From contig JAXRKP010001052.1 in NCBI GenBank assembly GCA_037039925.1, positions 53,501-117,500 of the forward strand: 64,000 nucleotides of DNA, read 5' to 3'. Origin of the DNA: Doris montereyensis (Eukaryota > Mollusca > Gastropoda > Nudibranchia > Dorididae). Numbering within the stretch: position 1 is the stretch's first letter; each line of letters opens with the position of its first letter. The position numbers and the translations under genes were made by a program. The notes under the pieces were generated by a model. That model made no database searches, was not told the DNA's origin, and saw only the letters and a list, made by a program, of their open reading frames with translations. Shown piece by piece: positions 1 to 9,600 of this stretch.

Positions 1-105
1 TATCACTATTCAATCATACACACATTTCACATGTCATCACCATTCAATCATACACACATTTCACATGTTATCACTCTTCAATTATACACACATTTTGTAT
101 TTCAG
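1..105. repeat. 34-bp tandem repeat, about 3 copies
   Basis: The unit begins ATCACCATTCAATCATACAC, and three diverged copies run up to the polypyrimidine/AG of the first IFT74 exon. It is intronic. Confidence 0.8.
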
Positions 106-121
106 AACCCAGGTATTTCAG

Positions 122-651
122 AACCCAGTCCAGGTTCTCGAGGGGGCCAGATCGGTGGCGGCGTGGCCTTGAATGCCCAAGTGACCGTAGTGGACCGACC
201 CACCACTCAGCAAGGACTCGGTGGTATGAAAAACTGCCGCTAGGGGCGGTAGGCAAGTTCAGGACAAGAGCTACTATCTTGGTCTAGTGAGAAGTAAAAT
301 TAATGAGCTTAATGCCGAAAATACGCGACTAAACAAAGACATTGAGAATGCCAGTGACGAGAATTCTAGCTTCCTGTCCTATGAGAAGAGAGCTGAGGCA
401 TTGGCGTCTGAAATAAGAGATCTGCAAGGAGAACTGGGGGATTATAACACTCTGGTGGACAAATTAACGACGGATGAAGATATTCATGATGTGGAATTTG
501 ACTGTGAAAATTTGAAATCTGAGAATGATAGAAATGCAAAGAGAATGGAAGATGGCTTTGATGTTAAGAAACAGCGTGAGGATCAAATTCAAATGCTTCA
601 AACAGAGCTAGATCAGAGAAAAGAATGGCAGAAAATCTTGTGAACGATATG
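122..651 (+). CDS. IFT74: IFT74 exon a (first in window)
   Basis: The acceptor is one of two closely spaced TTTCAG or TTCAG sites ending at 105 or 121. The donor is GTAAGA at 652. It encodes the end of the basic, glycine-rich tubulin-binding head and the first coiled coil. An extra A in the AAAAA run at 229-233 breaks the frame after GGMK, and the reading resumes as [16 protein letters not shown] second break near 614-628 precedes ENLVNDM at the exon end. Confidence 0.88.
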
Positions 652-3600
652 GTAAGATTTTAAAAGGTGTACTCAGATTGTCTTTGAGAGCTTTAAATAA
701 TTCCAGTGCTTGTATTGTTATAGATTATTATAAACACAAAATGATAATAAAGAGGAAATAAAGAAATAAACCAAAGCACGGGGAGTAAAATTGTAAATCT
801 ATTATGCCTAAAAGTCTTCTATGTCATGTAAAATGGCATTCTTCGTATTTGTTAGCTTATCATCTGTCTCAAAGTTTCACTTTACGGCTCCTAAAAGAGC
901 ACAAAAAGTATCGCCATTCGTTGGCTCAAAATTTCACTTTTGGCAAGTCTTGGGCTGTTAAAAAAGCACAAATAGTTACGCTGTTAACCCAACAATCTTT
1001 CTTTTTTTCCTTCAGGATCCAAGCCGCCGTCAACAATATCTAGAAATGAAAGACTTAAACGAGCATTTGCTCAAACAGCTGGAAAATGGACAGCAAGACT
1101 TGGACATGCTCAACTCAAAGATTGAAAGCTTACAGGAAGAGCTGTCAGTGTCAGAGGTCAAACAAGAAGCTCTCAGACTGTACGACCAGATTCACGAGTT
1201 AGAAATAAAAAACGCAACGGCCTGGTGGAGGAAGCCAAAAGCAAAGGATCACCCGCTGAAGAGAGGGAGAACCTGTTGAAGCAGGTCAAGGAAGATAACC
1301 AGGAAATTGCTAGTATGGACAGGCAGTAAGTAGTTTTTTACCACGTTACTCGAAGAAAACGCTATAAAGTCTTTTCTCTGGGCATACAAAAAAACCAAAA
1401 GCATTGCTTGTATTCAAATTTTGAAGCAGTAGGTAATGTCACTGTTATCTTAAAGAAAAATCACTTTGACATAAACTCTTTGCTACAGATGGGATTATTT
1501 TAGTTGCTTATTAAATAATAAATGCATATTATATAGATGCTGGACTTGATTTTTTTGTCATCTTATCTTGAATGTAACATTGGTTGAATGTTGTTTAATT
1601 TAAATATCTCTGTATGTTAAGCAAAGGATATTTATATTTTGCTTTCTAATCTTTGCATGCATATATTTATCTTTCGTGTGCAAGAACATTTTGATACTAT
1701 AAAAGCATTATGATATAATGTCCTCCTTATATTAAAATGCTTTTGGGTTTTCTTTTTCAGGACCAAAGAGATTCACGAAAAGATTGATCAAATGAGAGAT
1801 GACATTCAACAGCTTGACTTAGATATCGAGGAGAACCAGGGAGAGAGAAATCAAAAGTATCAGGAGCTTAAAAAAAGAGAGAAGAAAGTATGGATGAATT
1901 TCTCACCACCTTTGAAGAGAACAAAGCTACCGAAATCAAGAGAATCGCTCAACTTGAAGAGAATATCGTCTCCATTCTTGAAAATATGAGCAGGGTAAGT
2001 CAGTATATCGTCTCCATTCTTGAAAATATGAGCAGGGTAAGTCAGTGCTTTCATTGGACATCTGATCTTGTGCCACAAGTTTCAATGCCTGTTTTCAATT
2101 CGATTATCCTTTCATTTGTCAGGTCTTTAAAAAATACATGAAATTGAAAAAAATCACATGAAAAATGTCGCTCACGCTGAGAACGTGATACTATCCATAA
2201 TCCCGGATACTATCCTATCCATAACCGGATACTATCCTATCCATAACCGGATACTATCTGCATAAATTTCAAACAATTTTGTCAAAGCATTAATTTAGTG
2301 CAAATGTTTTCCTGTACATACCATATTTCTGAAAATATTCCTAAAACAAGTAGACTTACAGAAATGCAAAAACGGCTGGTAAAGAAAATTTTGAAATTTC
2401 ATTCTTCTTGTTTTCTATTGATTGCAAAACTGTGTAGCCGTTGCATCAAACAATTCTGAAGGAGAAATTCAGTTTTGATTCAGTCTGTCATTGTTCCTTT
2501 ATTATAAAAATAGTGAAAACATGCTTCTAGTTTTAGGTTATTGAGTTCAAAGGTCCATTTGGCCTTCTGATGAAATCAAACCGGCTTCTTAACTGGACTG
2601 AACTTTTTCTGAGCAGCCTCGTCTTGGCTATGATAAATAAGGAGGACAAAATCCGTTACAAGCGGAGACCACTTTATTACAATTACAGATTATGTCACGT
2701 TTATTCAATGAATTGAAATTAACTGAAATCTCTATATTTACATCCTGCAATGTAAGTCTTTTTGATTATACATGAAATCGCTATATTTACATCCTGCAAT
2801 GTAAGTCTTTTTGATGTATACATGAAATCGCTATATTTACATCCTGCAATGTAAGTCTTTTTGATGTATACATGAAATCGCTATATTTACATCCTGCAAT
2901 GTAAGTCTTTTTGATGTAAACATGAAATCGCTATATTTACATCCTGCAATGTAAGTCTTTTGATGTAAACATGAAATCGCTATATTTACATCCTGCAATG
3001 TAAGTCTTTTTGATGTAAACATGAAATCGCTATATTTACATCCTGCAATGTAAGTCTTTTTGATGTAAACATGAAATCGCTATATTTACATCCTGCAATG
3101 TAAGTCTTTTTGATGTAAACATGAAATCGCTATATTTACATCCTGCAATGTAAGTCTTTTTGATGTAAACATGAAATCGCTATATTTACATCCTGCAATG
3201 TAAGTCTTTTTGATGTAAACATTTTCTTTTCCAGAACATGGGGCGATTTACTCACCTCCCAACCCCCAAAGAACTGATGTCTATGAAGGCAGACCTACAG
3301 TTTAAGGAGGATGAGAGGAAAAAGTCAGAACATACCACCATTGGTCTTGCAGGGGTAAAGCTTCAGCTTTCTACCAGGCGTTCATCTTTGTAGTTTCTAT
3401 GAAAAATGAGTTTGGGTTTGGGTTTTTGACACAGGTATTTTTTGTTTCACCTAAAGGTGAAAGATTCTGAAATCCCGCGTTGATAATTTGAAATTTTTAC
3501 CTGGAAGATTTTATCTTATCATTTAATTTATGTTTATTTCTATATGTGGGTAATGTTGGGTAGGTGTCAAAAAGCAAAGATTATAAAATAAAACAGAAGA

Positions 3601-6600
3601 AAGACTAAAAATATGTCTCAGAGATCTTACAGATAATGAATATTTAGCATAGGAAATAATGAAAGTGAAATACAGTGAAGACGAAAAATTCTTGTGTTTA
3701 ATTAAAAACAATGCTTACTTGTGTGAAAACACATTTTACTATCCTTTCTTGTCTTCTAAACAAAACATTTGCATTCCACAGAGAGGAAAAACTTCAACAT
3801 GATCTACAGAAGATGGAGCAGTTTGAGGAAAAAACTTAAAGACGAGTTGGTCGTCCTTAAAGAAAAAGTTGCCAACATGGAAAAAGAGCTTGTCACTTAC
3901 TCAGGATCTGGACAAACTCAAATCTGAGGCCGACGGAAAGAAACAAGTAAAAAGTCACCACAATAAAAGCAAAATGCAGCCTAGCCATGAATCGATCCTT
4001 CAAAATTACCATTAATGATAACTCCACTGCTCTATCAATAATTTCAAAATTACCATTAATGATAACTCCACTGCTCTATCAATAATCTCAAAAATTACCA
4101 TTAATGATAACTCTACTGCTCTATCAATAATCTCAAAATTACCATTAATGATAACTCCACTGCTCTATCAATAATCTCAAAATTACCATTAATGATAACT
4201 CTACTGCTCATTCAATAATCTCAAAATTACCATTAATGGTAACTCTACTGTTCATTCAATAATCTCAAAATTAAACGGAAAACTTGATTATTGTCAGGTT
4301 TTACTTAAAGATCTTTATACCTCACAACGGACACGTCCAATATTATACTATATGCATCTGTTCATATGTTTGACCGAGCTCCTCCACTATTTCTTGTTCA
4401 CATGCTTTATGATAATAGTTTATCAATCATTACATTATTACATCACCAAGCCAAAGTGACGGACATTCTCATGTTACCTGGCTGTTGTGTGAGATTAGAC
4501 TATGGCAGGTGTGTGAGATTAGACTAAGACAGTTGTGTGAGATAAGACTAAGACAGTTGTGTGAGATTAGACTAAGACAGTTGTGTAAGATTAGACTAAG
4601 ACAGTTGTGTGAGATTAGACTAAGACAGTTGTGTGAGATTAGACTAAGACAGGTGTGTGAGATTAGACTAAGACAGTTGTGTGAGATTAGACTAAGACAG
4701 TTGTGTGAGATTAGACTAAGACAGTGAGATGTACACAGTGAGATTTGTGTGAGATTAGACTAAGACAGTTGTGTGAGATTAGACTAAGACAGTTGTGTGA
4801 GATTAGACTAAGACAGTTGTGTGAGATTAGACTAAGACAGTTGTGTGAGATTAGACTAAGACAGTTGTGTGAGATTAGACTAAGACAGTTGTGTGAGATT
4901 AGACTAAGAGAGTTGTGTGAATTAGACTAAGACAGTTGTGTGAGATTAGACAAAGGATTATTATCATGTCTTTGATTTCATTTTCGATTTTACCCATATC
5001 CACAACTATGGTGATCGCTGAGTTTTGGTGAATTTTGTTGATTTTGCACAGACTGTCCTTTAAGCAACCAAAGATCTTTAATGTGCACAGTGTTGTGATC
5101 TGCACACGAAACCTCCTTTTTATCATCCGGCTCCGATGGGACTAGGGTTTCAATCCACCTACCTGGGCCAGGGGATAGATTTTACTTGAAAATTTTTTAA
5201 GAATTATTCAGCCGTCGATGGGGCTCAAACCCACTACCTTTTTGGGTAAGAGGCCGACACCTTCCTCTGGACTACCAAGTTCCCCAAGACAACTGTAAAA
5301 AACCCACCAAAACAGTAAAACTACCCACCCCCAACACAATACACATAGAAAAAATAAAACTGTTTATCAGATGTTCTATTCAATATCTCTAACTCAAGCT
5401 AAAGCTCAAGCACTGACCATTCTCATTGTTCCTACAGCAACTGATGGATGACCGCATCATTCTTCAGAAAAGAAGAGAGAACTTCAAGAAGACCATCCAG
5501 GCGCTTACTATTCGCTATGAGGGACTGAAAGCACAACTCAATGAGAATGAAACTTACACGCAGGTAAAGGGATGGGGTGGAGTGGGGAAAGAAAGTCACA
5601 TTGATTCGGTTTGATTTTACCCACATCCACAACTAAAATGATCTCGGAAGTTGTGGTAAAGTTTTTAATTTTGCACAGACTGCCCTGTCAACAGACAAGG
5701 GATTTTTGATGTGCATAAAGTCTTGCGATTTGGACACAGGGCCTTCTTTTTATTGTCCATCTCTGTTGGGACTAGGTGTCGATCCACTTGCTTGAACCAG
5801 GGGGCAGGGCTTAGCTTTGAAAAGCTTGAGAAAATTCTTCAATCATTGGGGCTTACAGTAGAAGTAAAAATATAGGCCTAATATTTCTTGAAATTACTTT
5901 TCATGTTTGAATTTTTCCTTGCCAGGTTAAAAAGTTCATAACAAAGTTTCTCACAGAGTTGTGCTTTTTCTTTTACTTCTTTTTCATTCATATATGAATG
6001 TGATTCGTCTTAGAACTTTGATTTTGTGATATATTATTCTATTTGGTTTTTTTCCCACCAACCATTTGAATAGAATGTTTTGAACATGATATTTGTTCTT
6101 ATCCCATTAATAAAATCGAGATGTAATTTATTGCAGCTTACCAACCTTGAGAAGAAATGGCAGCATCATGAACAAAATAATTTCTCCATGAAAGAATGTA
6201 TCCTTTTGCTGTACTTTGTGAGTTAACGTTTATGAATATTCAAAGGTTTATTGAGTATGCATCCATTTTTTTTCTTAAGCCTTCATTGTTCTTTATTTCT
6301 GTTTTTCTTGGGATTTTTTGGGATAAATATTGTCTGTTTTTGTTTTGTAGGCTTTTGTCAAGCAACAGGTTTAACCTTTGAAAGGCATTTGATTGTTGTT
6401 TTAGCATATTTATTGCTTTTGCATAAGGGGACGAGTTAACAGAATGGTTAAAAGGCATTGCACTGGGACTCACGAGATACTGGGGTTCGAGCCCCATTTC
6501 AGGCATTTTGTCTTTTTCCTTGGGCAAGAAAACTTACCCTATTTGCTCACTTGGACTACATGGGTGGACAGTCTAAATTCCTTGCATTGAGAGTAGTAAG

Positions 6601-9600
6601 CTTGATGACAGTCTAAATTCCTTTGCATTGAGAGTAGTAAGCTTGATGACAGTCTAAATTCCTTTGCATTGAGAGTAGTAAGTTTTGATGACAGTCTAAA
6701 TTCCTTTGCATTGAGAGTAGTAAGCTTGATGACAGTCTGAATTCCTTTGCATTGAGAGTAGTAAGCTTGATGACAGTCTGAATTCCTTTGCATTGAGAGT
6801 AGTAAGCTTGATGACAGTCTGAATTCCTTTGCATTGAGAGAGAGCTTAGTAAATTCCTTTTGCTTGATGACAGTCTAAATTCCTTTGCATTGAGAGTAGT
6901 AAGCTTGATGACAGTCTAAATTCCTTTGCATTGAGAGTAGTAAGCTTGATGACAGTCTAAATTCCTTTGCATTGAGAGTAGTAAACTTGATGACAGTCTA
7001 AATTCCTTTGCATTGAGAGTAGATGACAGTTTGATGAGTGTTTGAGTCTAAATTCCTTTGCATTGAGAGTAGTAAACTTGATGACAGTCTAAATTCCTTT
7101 GCATTGAGCATAAACTTGATGACAGTCTAAATTCCTTTTGCATTGAGAGTAGTGTTTGATGACAGTCTAAATTCCTTTGAGCATAAACTTGATGACAGTC
7201 TGAATTCCTTTGCATTGAGCATAAACTTGATGACAGTCTAAATTCCTTTGGATTGAGAGTATGACTTGATGACAGTTTAAATTGCTTTGGATTGAGAGTA
7301 AGCTTGAGGACAGTCTAAATTCCTTTGGATTGAGCATAAACTTGATGACAGTCTAAATTCCTTTGGATTGAGAGTAAGCTTGATGACAGTCTAAATTCCT
7401 TTGCATTGAGAGTAAACTTGATGACAGTCTAAATTCCTTTGCATTGAGAGTAAGCTTGATGACAGTCTAAATTCCTTTGGATTGAGAGTAAACTTGATGA
7501 CAGTCTAAATTCTTTTGCATTGAGAGTAAGCTTGATGACAACCTAAATTCCTTTGCATTGAGAGTAAGCTTGATGACAGTTTTAATTCCTTTGCATTGAG
7601 AGTAGTAAGCTTGATGGCAGTCTAAATTCCTTTGCATTGAGAGTAAGTTTGATGACAACCTAAATTCCTTTGCATTGAGAGTAAACTTGATGGCAGTATT
7701 AATTCATTTGCATTGAGAGTAAACTTGATGACAGTCTAAATTCCTTTGCATTGAGAGTAAACTTGATGACAGTCTTAATTCCTTTGGATTGAAAATAAGC
7801 TTGATGGCAGTCTAAATTCCTTTGTATTGAGAGTAGTAAGCTTGATGGCAGTCTAAATTCCTTTGCATTGAGAGTAAACTTCATGACAGTCTTAATTCCT
7901 TTGCATTGAGAGTAAACTTGATGGCAGTCTTAATTCCTTTGCATTGAGAGTAAACTTGATGGCAGTCTAAATTCCTTTGCATTGAGAGTAAACTTGATGA
8001 CAGTCTAAATTCCATTGGGTGTAAACTTGATGAAAGTCTAAATTCCATTGGGTGTAAACTTGATGACAGTCTAAATTCCATTGGGTTTAAACTTGATGAC
8101 AGTTTAAATTCCTTTGGATTGAGAGTAAACTTGATGACAGTCTAAATTCCTTTGCATTGAGAGTAAGCTTGTTGACAACTACATTCCTTTATGTAAGCTT
8201 GATGACAACCTAAATTCCTTTGCATTGAGTAAACTTGATGCAGTCAATTCATTTGCATTGAGAGTAAACTTGATGACAGTCTAAATTCCTTTGCATTGAG
8301 AGTAGAAAGCTTGATGGCAGTCTAAATTCCTTTGCATTGAGAGTAAACTTGATGGTAGTCTTAATTCCTTTTGCATTGAGAGTAAACTTGATGACAGTCT
8401 TAATTCCTTTGGATTAAAAATAAGCTTGATGGCAGTCTAAATTCCTTTACATTGAGAGTAGTTTGATGGCAGTCTTAATTCCTTTGCATTGAGAGTAAAC
8501 TTGATAGCAGTCTTAATTCCTTTGCATTGAGAGTAAACTTGATGGCAGTCTAAATTCCTTTGCATTGAGAGTAAACTTGATGACAGTCTTAATTCCTTTG
8601 CATTGAATTAAACTTGATGGCAGTCTAAATTCCATTGCATTGAGAGTAAACTTGATGGCAGTCTAAATTCCTTTGCATTGAGAGTAAACTTGATGACAGT
8701 CTAAATTCCTTTGCATTGAGAGTAAACTTGATGGCAGTCTTAATTCCTTTGCATTGAGAGTAAACTTGATGACAGTCTAAATTCCCTTGCATTGAGAGAG
8801 TAAACTTTGCATTGATGACAGTCTAAATTCCTTTGCATTTGTAAATTGAGAGTAAACTTGTAAATGATGACAGTCTAAATTCCTTTGCATTGAATGTAAA
8901 CTTGATGGCAGTCTAAATTAAACTTGATGACATTGCATTGAGAGTAAACTTGATGACAGTCTAAATTCCATTGCATTGAGAGTAAACTTGATGACAGTCT
9001 AAATTCCATTGCATTGAGAGTAAATTGAGAGTAAACTTGATGACAGTCTCTAATTCATTGCATTGTAATTGAGAGTAAACATTGTAAATGATGACAGTCT
9101 AAATTCCATTGGGTGTAAACTTGATGATAGTCTAAATTCCATTGCATTGAGTAAACTTGATGACAGTCTAAATTCCATTGCATTGAGAGTAAACTTGATG
9201 ACAGTCTAAATTCCATTGCATTGAGAGTAAACTATTGATGGCAGTCTAAATTCCATTGCATTGAGAGTCTAAATTAAACTTGATGACAGTCTAAATTCAG
9301 TCATTGCATTGAGAGTAAACATTGAGAGAGTAAAAAACTTGATGGCAGTCTTAATTCCTTTGCATTGAGAGTAAACTTGATGGCAGTCTTAATTCCTTGC
9401 ATTGATGACAGTAAAACTTGACGACTATTGGGTGTAAATTTGATGACAGTCTAAATTCCATTGCATTGAGAGTAAACTTGATGACAGTCTAAATTCCATT
9501 GCATTGAGAGTAAACTTGATGACAGTCTAAATTCCATTGTAAATTGAGAGTAAACTTCCATTGACAGTCTAAATTCCATTGGATTGAGTGTAAACTTGAT

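Noticed and set aside
6428..6510. tRNA gene candidate with a good B box
   Set aside because: No convincing acceptor and anticodon stems, and it is followed by a SINE-like tail. Treated as a SINE head.
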